64,000 nt of DNA from Chrysomallon squamiferum (Eukaryota > Mollusca > Gastropoda > Neomphalida > Peltospiridae): positions 38,594,751-38,658,750 of the forward strand of contig CM022670.1 in the NCBI GenBank assembly GCA_012295275.1, written 5' to 3'. Under the pieces are notes generated by a model, which had not been told where the DNA came from, made no database searches, and saw only the letters and a program-made list of their open reading frames with translations. Both the position numbers and the translations under genes were made by a program. Of this stretch, positions 37,607 through 50,608 are shown piece by piece (position 1 is the stretch's first letter; every line of letters starts with the position of its first letter).

Positions 37607-37939
37607 TCGGGTCAGTTTATCGACGTGTCACTTTTCCGACAAATAGCCCTGACTGAGCTGCTCCCAGTGCACTTTAAGAGGAGTTTTTTTTACATTCAGG
37701 TTCCAACTACGCCCGACTGATTATACCGCACTAGGTCATTCCGCGTGACTGCTTCTGGTTCCAAACTCCACAAAACGTTAACTCGACCTTTTCCAGTGCT
37801 GTAAAACACAACATTGTCGGCAGACTTATTAGCTTAGTTCAGAGAAATCCAAACACCAAGCTCATTGGTTACAAATAAATACAGAAATAATTCCAGCCAA
37901 TCCTACATAGTTTTATTTATTGCAAAGACTTTGACAGAG
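37607..37939. promoter_or_regulatory. Shared divergent promoter of EndoU and EPT1
   Basis: 333 bp separate the two start codons, which face away from each other. The stretch has more CpG (TCGACG, TTCCGAC, CGCCCGAC, TCCGCGTGAC, AACTCGACC) and fewer repeats than the surroundings. I see no convincing TATA box near either start, so a bidirectional, TATA-less promoter is likely. Both 5' UTRs must be short. Confidence 0.6.
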
Positions 37940-40900
37940 ATGGCGGATTTTGTGTATCTCTCTAAGGACGTTCTGACGGGTTTTGATCATTACAAGGTAA
38001 TATATACATAGCAGAAAAATAGGTTCTGTAAAAAAAGCGAGTTTTTGCTTGATCTGTGTTATGACATTCAAGTCATTGTTATTTGGTGAAAAGTTTATTC
38101 TTATATAGGTTGATATATCTATTTTCGATAGATTATAAATTCGTTTTTTTTTTTTTTTTTTTTTTAAATTTATGGAGTGTTTAACTTAAGTTTGATTTAA
38201 GGCCTCCAGCTTTATTTAATTTGATATTGAATTACATTTAAATTGCAGTTTAAAAATCAGAATGTGTTCATATCATGATGAAATAGGTAGTGTATGCATT
38301 CATTATTTATTATACAAATTATAAATTATATATTATTATTTACAATAACAATTGTATTGTAATCAGTGATGATTAACATTGAAGAGTACTTGAAATGTAC
38401 CATACTGTGAAAACAATTATATATATATATATCCAGTAACTTGCCTTGAGTTAAGTTCAAAGTACAGTAGCAAACATTATCATTTATTGATAGTTTACCA
38501 CCTTCAAGTAATATAAATTACTTGTGTCATACATTTGAAAAGTAATTAAATTATTAATTAATTTCTTTATTTTGATTAATTGCATATGGATATGGTATAT
38601 CCTAAAATTAAATTTCTGTGCATGTGCCTGGTTATTTGTAAAAGGAAGCTAAGGACAGAATGACTGTTTTATATTAAACAGATATTTCATTATCTAGCAT
38701 TAGTAACTTTTAATGCCAAATCTGTGTTTGTATGTGTAAGAATAATGTACTATCTACTGGATAAACAGTGTTTGAATACTGTTAAACTGATATTTATTTA
38801 TATGCTTTTCTAAGCAGTATATGTTCAGGAATAATATTTAAAGTAAATAAAAATAATTTTAAAATGTTTGAATTCTGAATTATAAAAATATATAATCTAT
38901 TGTCAAATGGTGTGGCAGTCTTAAAATCCATTCAGTTTATGAATTACAACAATTAGATGCAAATCAGTTTTTAATTTTAAATTTAAATTGTTTTTTTTTT
39001 TTTTTTTATCTGTATTTATTACTGTTTTTTATGTTTTATCTTTAAATCTATCTATTACTCACAGCATTTACCTGTAAGATACCTACTTCTATTTTTAGTA
39101 AAAGATAGATAGTTTATTTATTTATTTATTTATTTATTTATTTTCAAATTTATTATTTTTATTTTGTGTCTGTATATTAATGCTGGTTTGTGAATATATA
39201 TAGTGGTATTTTAAGTTGTCTTAATCTTATCAGATCTAATCATTTTGATCAGTATAACTATTCATAACATCACTGATTACTAATCATTGAATTACTTTTT
39301 ATAATTTCTTTTGTTATTACAGTACAGTGCTGTTGATACTAGTCCAGTGAGCAGGTATATTTGCCACCCATTCTGGAATCAAATTGTAAAGGTAATCAAC
39401 TGACTTAATAATTTATTAATACATTTAGTAGAGATTAATTTTAGTTTATATTTACAGATTTAAACTATTCTAAAAATTCATAAATTAAATAATTTTATGG
39501 CTGAATAATTATTATCTATATTTATTTTCACAAAATGAACCTAAAAAAAATGACCAGGTGTTAAATGAATATTGAAAAAAGCTTTTTATTAAAAAGATGA
39601 AATACCAGATGAATGTTTTTTCATTATAATTTTTTTCAAAATTAAATTTAATTTGCTTATATAATCAATTAAAGTGAAATGTTAAAATAATTTAGTTTTA
39701 TATATATATTATATGGGTTTTATAATATTTAAACCCGACCGTCTCAGTTTTTAAAAACTTGGTATACTTGTTGACTGGGATCCCACAGCACCAAATCTGA
39801 AATCATTTTTGTTGAGTTTGGAAAATATTGGAGTACCTTGACCTTTTGACCTTTGCTATGACTTTGAAATTGACCATGTGGATCATGTGATTTTGAGATG
39901 ACCTTTATTGAAATTGCAATTTTATTTTTAACATCATAATTACTTTGTATGCAATATATACATTTTTTAAGATTAACATTTTTTAATTTTATTTGACATA
40001 TTTATAAATTATTATAATATCTTAAAAATGAACTATAATAAATTTTTAATAATATTACACATTTTTGTGTTGCAGTGAAATATGAAACTGTTTAAATTAT
40101 TTTTCTTTACAGCTCTGCCCATTATGGATAGCACCCAATGTATTGACACTGACTGGATTTTTATTGCTACTTGTAAATTTTATAATGCTAACATATTATG
40201 ATGTACATTTCTACGCTTCAAGTCATGATTTTCCTGAATATTTACCTGTTCCAAACTGGATTTGGCTTCTAGGTGCATTGAACAACTTCCTTTCCCATAA
40301 CTTAGGTAGGTTATTATAATTATAATTGTAAGATGTGACGTTTTATTAGATTTTTGTTTCTTTTTCCCAGTCTATAATCTAACACATTAATTTACATGTT
40401 GTGCCCTCAGATTTTCTGTACCTCATGACAGACACCATGCTGTAATATAGTGTATGTTTTATGATATCCTTAGACCACAAATATTGTATTTCTTTATTCT
40501 TTTTCTGAATGTAGTTTAGTTTAGCTTTCTATTTATTATTTTTCACAGTATTTTGTATTATTTTTAGGTCTGTAAAAATGTAACTAGTATTAATAGAGAT
40601 ATTTTTAAGAATCTGTTTTTTTCTGAACCTATCTACAAAACCAGAATGTTTTATTTTTCACTGTAGATGGAATTGATGGGAAGCAGGCAAGGAGAACCAA
40701 CTCCAGCTCTCCCCTTGGTGAACTCTTTGACCATGGGCTGGACAGCTGGGCAACATTCTTTCTGCCTGTTGCTGTGTACAGTATTTTTGGGCGTGGTGAA
40801 TTTGGCGTTGGAGTTTTCAGAGCTTATCTGGTTGTTGTTGGCATCATGATTTGCTTCATCATTTCACATTGGGAAAAATATAATACAGGAATTCTTTTCT

Positions 40901-43705
40901 TGCCATGGGGATATGATATTGGTCAGATAGTAAGAATATTTATTGTTTTCTTTATAACTGTAGCAATTCAAATTAATTTTTATTTTAAACATATCTAGTG
41001 GATATTTAAATTTTGTTGACATCCAGAAATACTTGGAAGATTTTTATTTATGAACAATATACTGCATATGTTTGGAAATAATATATTCAACATGACTTCA
41101 TTTAAACTCCAAATACCTTTGTTTCTCAGTTGCATCCAAATAATGTTTTCTTAAGATTAAGTTCATGTTAATTAAGTTATAATGTTTATATTAAATAATG
41201 CTAAGCTTCTTGGGTTTAAAATTAATGAAAGGCTTTAAAATAGTTTTATTTCTGTTTGCAGGGAATGACTGCAATATATTTTATTACCTTTTTGGGTGGT
41301 TACGAAATGTGGAAATTCACTTTACCATATGTAAATATAACTGCAGCTGGATTGTTTGAAATATTCTGTCACAGTAAGTTTTGTTCTTTTTTCACAGTTG
41401 ATATAACATGTAATATTAATATCCTGCTGGCATAATATTTTATATATTTACTGCTAAAATAAGTTATTGTTAATTGTAGGTAATTTTCTTTCTTTTAAAG
41501 TATTATTATTATTTTAATTTTTTAAACTTATTGTTGAAAATTTTGTTTATATTAAATACATACACTAAACATTTCTTATTATTTCTTTCCTTTCTTTTTT
41601 TTTCCAGTTGGATTTTTTGGATTAACATTTCCTTTCACCTTTTATAATGTGTATAGGTAAGACTTAATGTATGTGTGTGTTTGTATTTTTGTGTGGGTGT
41701 AGGTGTGTGTGTGTGTGTGGGTGGGTGTATGTCTGTGTATGTATGTACATATATATTAAATTATTAGCAGAAGTTTTATTAAAAAAAACTATTTACTGGA
41801 GATATATTATTTAGTTTCACTTTGGTGTGTACACCTCTCATAATAAACCATTTATCACCTCATGTTAATCATGTTAAAATAAAATCAGTTTTATTTGCTG
41901 ACAGTGAACTAGCATAAAATGTCTATGTGGTTTTATTTTTTGTATTGATTTAATATTAAAATGGTATTAAAATGATATGTATATAAATGACATAAACTTC
42001 TAAATTATTATCTCTCTCTAAAGGGCTTTTTGTAATAAAATAAGTTTGTCAAGATGCATAGTTGCTGAGGTTTTCCTTTTCACAGAAGTATCATTTTACA
42101 CAGTGAAGGTTTTTTTTTTTTTTTTTTTATAAAGAAGAAAATAGACTGAATAAATCAGTGTAATATTATCTCCTCAGTCTAGCAGTGCTATTATTTCACA
42201 TTATAAGATAATATCAAATAAAAAGGAAAGCAAGCAAACTTCTGTGTTACTATTTTATTGTTGTGCACTTTTTTACAAAAATCTTGTTGCTAAAGCAATC
42301 ACTTGGAGAAATACACTATACTAAAAAGTTTTTTTTTTTTTTTTCTTTCCCAACAGATCTTACAGAGATAAAACAGGCAAGATGAGGCCATTTTCAGAAG
42401 CTATGAGGCCTCTTGTTTCCACCATTCTTCTGTTTACTCTTCTTTTCATATGGATCTCCAGATCTTCATATGATATTTTAGAGAAACAGCCACGATTACT
42501 GTTTTGGACGACAGGCACTGCCTTTTCAAATATAGCTGTGAGTTTGTTTTGTCATCATATTCTAAGACATTCTAAGCCATAAATATAATTTTTATTTTTA
42601 GCACCATGTTCAATGAATGCTGCAAATAGAGTGTGAAGCAATTTACATCTACCTATTGTATAGGAGGTTTTGAATTAAAAAGTATTCAAAAAGAAGTTAT
42701 TTTGACAACTGAAGAATATATTAAATAAGTTTAACCTTATTTTTCTAACAGCACTTTATATATATATATAAACAAATACTAAGTGTTTTTTTAACAAGCT
42801 GCTTCTAATATATTCACAGTCACCTGATTGTTCACCTATATATATATACATAGATAATTCATTGTTACATAGGTTAATTTTAAATAAATATAAATATGGA
42901 TGTACTTATGATTGTGTTTAGTTATAGCTGAATGTTAGTGTTTTGTTTGTGTATGAGCAATTTAATAAACGTTATAAATCAACCATTTTCATTTTTATTT
43001 TTTCGCAGTGCAAGCTGATAATTGCCCAGATGAGCAACACACGCTGTGAACTACTCAACAGGAAGATATTTCCTCTCTTCACCATTGTGTGCATGGTGTG
43101 TTTTCTTAACCTGGGTTACATAGAATTCTATCTGCTGTGGTCTTACTGCATATATATCACTGTTGCCCATGTCATATTTGGAGTTTGTGTGGTGAGTATT
43201 TCATCCGAGTTGAAATTTATCTTTCATTTCAAGCAAGTGCACAATTTAAAATCTGGAAATTTAGGAATTGCTTTAATATACATATATAAAAAAAAAATCC
43301 GGAATTTTTAAATTTCTAGTTGTTGGTTATTGTTTTTATTTTGTTTGTGAGAAGGGTTTTTTTTTTTAACAATTATTCTAAAGCCATTCAAAATTTTATC
43401 TCCACCTGATACATTGATTTTTCCACCTTCAGATTTTATCTTTTTCCATTTCAAGTAATAAAATTTTAATTATTTTTTCATCAACATATTTTGTAAGTAT
43501 TTCTTGATTTTTAATACATAAGAATTAGTTTTTAAAAAAACATTTTCTTTTTTCTTCAAGAATTAGACATTGGTCTAAATATAGTTTTCCATTGGTTTAT
43601 TCAAACAGTTTCTGTTATTTACTTCTTTATTTTTTCCAGGTTAAAGAGATGTGTGAACACTTTAACATCAGTGCCTTTTCAATACCAAGTCAGAAGGACA
43701 GATAA
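37940..43705 (+). CDS. SELENOI: Ethanolaminephosphotransferase 1 (EPT1), SELENOI orthologue without selenocysteine
   Basis: Exons 37940-37996, 39323-39391, 40113-40305, 40667-40929, 41262-41373, 41608-41656, 42357-42537, 43009-43191, 43640-43705; phases agree; 390 residues. A multi-pass membrane enzyme that transfers phosphoethanolamine from CDP-ethanolamine to diacylglycerol or alkyl-acylglycerol, the last step of PE synthesis. The CDP-alcohol phosphotransferase motif is complete: Asp107, Asp110-Gly111, Ala114-Arg115, Gly124, Asp128 and Asp132. The best match is to SELENOI/EPT1 rather than CEPT1 or CHPT1 (start [19 protein letters not shown], then [11 protein letters not shown]). Vertebrate SELENOI ends with a UGA-coded Sec and a short tail; here the frame ends FSIPSQKDR then TAA, at what I recall to be the Sec position. 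No SECIS element was evident nearby. An AATAAA lies at 43729-43734. Confidence 0.94.
39720..39920 (+). other. Possible dispersed repeat with TGACCT direct repeats
   Basis: A less AT-biased block in EPT1 intron 2. It contains a perfect TGACCT-TT-TGACCT (39839-39852), i.e. DR2 of the nuclear-receptor half-site, and further GACTTTG, TTGACC and TGACCT strings nearby. It may be a repeat element rather than a functional site. Confidence 0.3.
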
Positions 43706-46241
43706 GCAGTTCCGCTGTAGTAACTTGTAATAAATTATTTATTTATCTGTTGTTAATCTGCTGCTCATGACATGCAGTGTCAAAATATATTGTAATCACA
43801 TTTTTTTCTTACTTTTAATATTTTATATTTTAATATACAGACCTTGTTTCATAACCTCATTCTTTTAATGATGAGATTTGTCAATGTAATTTGTTTATCA
43901 CATTGAGCAGTACATGTGAACTTCATTTTAGTTCATTTTGTTCCAGGTTTTATAACTGTGTTTTAATATAGGAGCATTCTTTTTTGACGGTCATAATACT
44001 AACTACATATTTAATGTTGTTTTTAAGATCCATTGTTAACACCAATGTTATATTTTTTAACTCACTTTTGGTATTGTTAATCAACGACGGTTTTGTCACT
44101 AATTATGTGTGGAATAATTATATATATATATATATAAATGGATATGTATTTGCATCATTTTTTTACTTGAAGCCATTAACATTCCAAGTATTAATCATGT
44201 TGACAAGTGAAGGATGAATAATCTTTGTGGATACTGTTGAACTGGTAACATGTTCTTCATTTTGTGAAAAAAAGAAAACAAGGTGTTCCAAATGGCATTT
44301 ACTTCTTAATTAGGAACTGAAGTTGTTTTTATTCATCTACATGTTCCCGAAACAGTTCACATCCTTCTAGCGTAGTGAAAAAGAAATTTGTTACTGTGTC
44401 AGGACATTAAATTTTGTCAACAGTAGTTACAGAATTATGTATTTTTATAATGATATTAAACTTGAGAATGTGTAACAAAATCATGTCGTAATCTGAGCTG
44501 GGTTCAGAAAACTTCGTATATTTGTATTTAAAATGAAAACATTAATAAACATAATATTTTGTATAAATCTTTTATTTTCTTTTTTTTAAAAGGCTGAAAA
44601 CAGCTAAGTTTATTATCAAAAATTCAGCATCTTGAAGAATGCTTCCAAAATTTTTTTTTATTTTTTATGGAATCATAAACTTTCATTTTGACAATTTATT
44701 TAAAAATAAACTGTAAATAACATTAATGTTTTAATGACATATCTAAATCTTTCTTCTGATATTTGAACACAATGTTAACTTGTTTTAATATTAAAGAACA
44801 AAAATACAATCAATTTATTATTGATGGAATATATACTCTTTTTTTTCAGAATTCAAATAATAATGTATATCACTTACTGTGATGTAGTATTGTTAGTATA
44901 AAAATCTAGATAGAAACAGCTTTGAACAAAAATAAATATACTCCTGTATGTGATAAACAGGTTGTGATGATAAATTAACATTAGACAAGTTGTTTTGATT
45001 GAACCATAATCATGTACAAATCTTAAAATATAATCAGCCATTATAGTTGGTGTTATTAGATATTTTATGTCAGAAATTGAGAAAAACAAATGTGAAGATT
45101 ATTTTGGGACCAATGTTGGTTATGTGAATTGCTTTCATAAATTCATTATGATGATAATATTTCATGTGATTAATTTTACTCTTTTCTGTGTGACTTTAAA
45201 TTGTGTTTTACTGCTTCTGTTAATCTGTGATGATGTTATTGCGTTTTGTTTTGTCTGTATTATGTTGTCAAAAACCAGTGCCAACAAAAGTTTATCAAAT
45301 ACATGGATTATTTTCTTTTCATCATTTTTCCTTTAACTCATTTTTCAAATTTTCCAAAATGACCAAAAGTTAATGTTATTAACACTTTCATTTCAGTTCA
45401 TAATACATGTATAAAAAAAAATATATGTCATACAAAAAAAATCCAACATTTTTTATTAATCAAGAATCTTTTTTCATTTTTTTTTCATCTATCCCACCTG
45501 TCTCTCTAACCTAGTCAGTTAACAGTGTATGTATTAAAAAAAAAAGAAATATATATTTTTGTTAAAAAAAAAAAACCATCATATTTTATTTATCAGTTTG
45601 TCTTTCATGTGAACATAAATGAAATTGAGATAATTAGTACCAGTATTTGATATACTCGACTTGTTGTTTTACTTAATTTAAACGTCCTGTAACATCATAG
45701 TTACAGAACTGCTATAAAAACATTGCGTTTATGGTGTTTTGTGTTGCATCAATTACAAAAATAATTAAAACCAAAGATATGTACCTTTAGCTTTTGAAGT
45801 CCCTGTGTGTTTTGTGTTTTATGTTGTGATGTATTAACACCAGTGTCAATAAAAAATATTTTAAATCACGATTTATTGCCTTTTATATGCGGCATAATTT
45901 TTTTATTTGTGGGAGATGAAAGTCTGGAATGATAGAAGAAACGAAAATAAATTTGCTTTTTTTTTTTTAAATCCTGTTATTTTAGTCTGCTTGTTAATAT
46001 AGACAGTAGAAAAATATTTTAGTATAAGCTTAATACTGTTATTTAGTAGTCCATTTTTATTGTATTTGTGTATTTATAAACCAAATTGTCTGTTCATCTA
46101 AGCTGTCCATGTACTGTTGTGTTATACAAGTAGCATGAAATGAAAATAAACTACACACAAGAAATTAAATAGATTTGAAATTATCTGAGCATTTGTAGCT
46201 AATTTGGTGTTATGTTAAACACTCTTCAAGATTAAAAATGG

Positions 46242-46272
<31 letters not shown>

Positions 46273-49140
46273 GATCTCATAAGATACATTCAAAATTATC
46301 TTTATATTTTCAGATTTATATGCATTCACAAAATATGAGATAGTTTTTGAAATGGGAAATGTTTCCATGAAATAATTTTATATAAAGACCAAATTAGTGA
46401 CCACTGCTTTTAGTAACAGTACGTTTTATACACGATGTTTAATACTCCCTTTGTGCTTTATAAACAGCATGTATTAGTCCTATTATATTTTTATAAACAC
46501 CTTTTTCTGCATTATATAGAATAAAGATATTGGTTTTTTGTTTGGTTTTTTTGCTTATTAAACTAATGAATATAGAACAAAAACTGATTGAATGACAAAC
46601 ATTACTGTATTGCGTATTGATCTCTATTTTATAAAGAGTAATAAAAATGCTCAATAAATTTGTAAACAGCTGTAGATATTGCTTAGAAAGTAAAATTATA
46701 TTGACTGCTTGAAGTTCATATACTATTTTTAAAATTCAGTATTATTTGATAATATTTATTATTTTGCATTTTACAAGAGACAGATATTTTAGTCATTTTG
46801 TATTGCAATTATTATGGTATGAAATCATTAAGTGATATTAAAACTGTTTTTTTTTATTAAGTCTAATTTTAAGCTCAAAAGTATTTATTTTTCCAAGGTT
46901 GTAATGTTTAATAGAAAAAATATTTATATGAATTTAGTATTTTAGGAAAATGTTTTAAATACTTACATTAAAAACCACATAAAAAATGTTTTATAATTAC
47001 TTGCTTTTTTTTTTTAAAGGTTTTTATTGGTAATTTTTGACTTTCTTAATTTGAAGTGATTTATAACAATTGTTTAGTTTCAGTTCATGTATTATGAATT
47101 TTATAATGGTTTATTCAGATACTGTTTTATAATAAACAATATTTTTATGAACATTCAGTTCAGCACAGTTAATCGTCATACAGCTTATAAATTATATATT
47201 TAAAAAAAAAAAAAAAAAAAAAAAATGGCAGTTAGAGTAAATATAAATATATATTTTCAAAATAATATTCTACACATTTTTCTAACTACTGTCTCATGAA
47301 ACCCAGGGTTATTTAGTTTCTATACCTAGATAATAGTTTTGCAAAAAGATATTAATAAATTTCAGAGATAGATAATGCATTTAAAAATAGACTTTATATA
47401 CTAATATTTTGTACTAGTTCTTTGAAATTCTTACTCTTAGGCAGTTTTTGGCTAAAACTGTTTTGTATAAATTCATAGAGACAAATTTGGATTCATGTTA
47501 TTAACCATAAATTAAGTTTTTCAAACAGCATTTGCTATGATCATGTTATGATCTTATGAAAACAGGATTGCTAATGGTAGTGTTTATAATCAAGTGACTT
47601 AATAGATTAGTAACCGATATTATTATGTTAGTGAAAAAAATATAGAAGAAAAAAATTGTTTATAACCAACATAATAGTTTTGTAATTGATATAATTGTGT
47701 TCTGTACCACCTACTGGTATAATGGACTTTCGTTGTGATTTATAAAGTTCTGCCAGTGGTATTTATATTCTTTTTATTTATCTGTTATTTGTGGTTTTGG
47801 TTAATGTATTTTCTTTTATAATGTCTATGAAAAAATAAAATATTAACTTAATGATCAACAGTCTTAAATTCTTAGGTATTTTATAACATATTTATTAGCT
47901 GGTTTCCTCCTTTTTTATGAAACATCTGGCAGCAATATTTAACACTTAGTAAGACTTATAGCCTTTCATATTTAAAAAAAAAAAAATATAAACAGAATAA
48001 ATGATTAAATTCCCTATGTTTTCCCCCCACAAAAAAAGAAAAAAAAAAAGAAGAAAATTATGAAAATAAAAAAAATTCTTGTGAATTTTTATGATCATTT
48101 TGTTTGCCTGTAGTATTAATTATTTCAACAATGACATAATATTTAATTCATCAAAAAAATGTTGGTTAGGTCAGTGTTCTGAGGGTGTTAACTAAAATAT
48201 TCACAAATAATCATGGATTTTATATTTTTTTTTTTTTTTGGGGGGGGGGTAGATCAAATATTTAATTTTATTTATTATTATTTGTTTTTTATTTTCATTT
48301 AGATGAATGAATGGTTTACTATATAAATTGATACTCGCAATATATTTTATTTTAATGTTTTCTATCCATGTGTATAATCACAAAATCACAGCAGTTTCAA
48401 GAAGGCTGTTTGTGTTTTTTAATTTTTGTTTTTTAATGTTTTTGCTCATTGAATGAGTCTTGCATGCTACCAGAATTTGACTTGTGAAAAGCACATGCAT
48501 AGGTTTTTTTTGCACAGTATTATTTAAATCATGTACTTATTGCCAATAAAATATGTTTTACATGTAATTTGATTTTGTATTGTGTAACTAAATAAAGAGC
48601 CAGAAAAACTGCTGTAGTTTACATAAAGGAAGAAATGTTTGATTTAATGATGCACATTCTTAATATCGATTATAAAGTATTATCTGTGTTTAATGAAATA
48701 AGGGTTTTTCAGTAAAAGTTATGGATCTATGAAATATTAAAGATGTGCAAGCTTTCTAATTAAAAACACTATTATGCAATTCATAAAGACTTGAATAAGT
48801 ATTTTGATTAATTTCCAGTAATTATGTGTTAGACATTTGACACATTTTAATTTATTACATGATGGATAATGCCCAAATTTGACTGGAAAACACTTCATCT
48901 CAGATGTACAATAAGTTCTTATTGAACTTTGTCATATAAATAGATTACTAATTTCTAAACTAATGAAAATATCAGTCATCTAAACATATATTAACATTTT
49001 ATTGGGTTAATTATAATTTTAATAAAAACAAATATATGAAGAAATATTGGCACCATTTTATCAGTAATAATGTATACATTTTAAGTGACAATTCAATAAT
49101 GCTGATAAACACTAAACAGTGAAAGATAAATTGGTAAAGC
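43706..49140. other. Long AT-rich region after EPT1
   Basis: Includes the EPT1 3' UTR of unknown length; several AATAAA strings occur (for example 43729, about 45848, about 48590). TA runs lie near 44120 and 46243, a poly-A run at about 47202-47225 and a G9 run at about 48240. Open frames are short, AT-biased and unrecognised. No gene seen. Confidence 0.65.
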
Positions 49141-49260
49141 ACTAACATGACAGCATCAGGAACCAAACCAGCCCAGCTGGAGCGCTGGCCCACTGGAACG
49201 AAGAGTTTCGCCGACCGATTGCGGTACAGTGTTAAAAAAAACGGCAGCATGAACAGCAGT
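49141..49260. other. GC-rich island in AT-rich DNA
   Basis: A 120-bp block with many CpG and CCAGC/GCGCTGG strings (AGCTGGAGCGCTGGCCC), sharply richer in GC than the surroundings. Both strands have open frames across it without family resemblance. It could be a remnant of a mobile element, a 5' UTR exon or a conserved non-coding piece. A CA run follows at 49267-49284. Confidence 0.35.
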
Positions 49261-49479
49261 AATAAACACACACACACACACACAAAATGAATTCAAATTA
49301 TCTAATTGTAATTCACTATCGTTAGTGTGGGATGCACATTGAGTTTCGTGTTTTAAACCACTGAATCCCCTCCCCACAAACACGTTAAAGAAAAGAAAAG
49401 ATAAAAATAAAAGAGGATTATTCATAATTTAATAATAATACTGAAACTAATATAAATTTTAAAAAACTTAGTTGATATT

Positions 49480-50608
49480 TAGTAATACTCCGTATCCGGC
49501 ATAAATAACATTAATGATTTTGTACCAACCATTTCATGACCTTGCCCTTGCAGCAGGTGATTCAGTTCATTAATGCAGTATGTTACGCGAATCGTTTTAT
49601 GTTGTTAAATGGCAATAATTAGGTACGTATCGTAATCATAATATGGCTGTTTTTAGGTTGATGCTTATTTATGTCGCATGAAATGATCATCATTTTAAAT
49701 GATGCCTTCACTGAACAGTCAGAAAATATATCGTTTTGTTAACAGACGACACTACTCTGTACTCAGTTACAGAATCATGATCTTAAGAACCCGATTCGTT
49801 GTAAGATAAAGATTTGTCGCCATTACTGATACTGTTTAAACCTTAATAATACCGTCTTTCAAAATTCCATAACTATTGATTAACTATTACGATTTTATAA
49901 CTGCAGTTATTAAGAGCGATTTCCATTAAATTTGGAGTTAAAATGTGTTTTAGAAGCCAGTGTAAAGTGTTGATATTTACTTGAATGAAAAATGATGGTT
50001 TTGATAATTTCAGATTTCTGATTATTGATAGCATAATCAAATAAATAGTTATAAACTGATAAATAACGTGATGTGTTAATTTATTATGCGCTAATTACAA
50101 AGAGAAGACATTTTAATTTTATTTTCAAATATAAAGAAATAAATACATTATCTGTGAAAAGTATTCATCAGTATAGTCAAATATGTCAGCTGGGTAACGT
50201 TTAAGATAATTAGGAACTGATCAAAACATATCCCAAGCAGTTTTCAATATTTGTCAATACTTAATATATATGGCTGGTGATACATGAAGATGAAAACTTT
50301 GATAAACATTTTGGCACTTTTGAATATTGGTATATTTTATTGAATGTTTTAATTTGAATATGTGGAGCCAGCAGTAAGATGAACTGCAAATAATAAAATT
50401 TAGTTGTTTTCACTTTGTAATTATTAATTTTTTTTTAAAGTTGCACATTTTAGATGTTTCCATTTGAAAAGAGTGACATTCATTTATATTATGACTATAA
50501 TTAGCTGAAACATCTGATTTGAATAAATATATATATATTTTTTTCATCTACAGATTGGCAAGAGACATTATGTAACAACAAATTTTAGCTCATGACAGAA
50601 CATGTAGA
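49480..50608 (+). promoter_or_regulatory. FHIP1 upstream region with 5' UTR exon start
   Basis: CpG-bearing, repeat-poor sequence at about 49490-49830 is a plausible promoter. An acceptor (TTTTTTTCATCTACAG) ends at 50553, so the first coding exon probably begins at 50554 with 55 nt of 5' UTR and at least one non-coding exon lies upstream. I could not identify that exon. Confidence 0.4.

Noticed and set aside
27165-43705. A functional GPI/PE gene cluster (PIGB, EndoU, EPT1)
   Set aside because: PIGB and EPT1 touch related chemistry, but orientation differs and EndoU intervenes. Synteny data would be needed before calling it a cluster.
43860-43915. Possible SECIS element after EPT1 (ATGATGAG ... 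TTGAGC)
   Set aside because: ATGA and TGAG strings occur, but I could not pair a stem of the expected length around an AA apical loop. Not called without a folding program.
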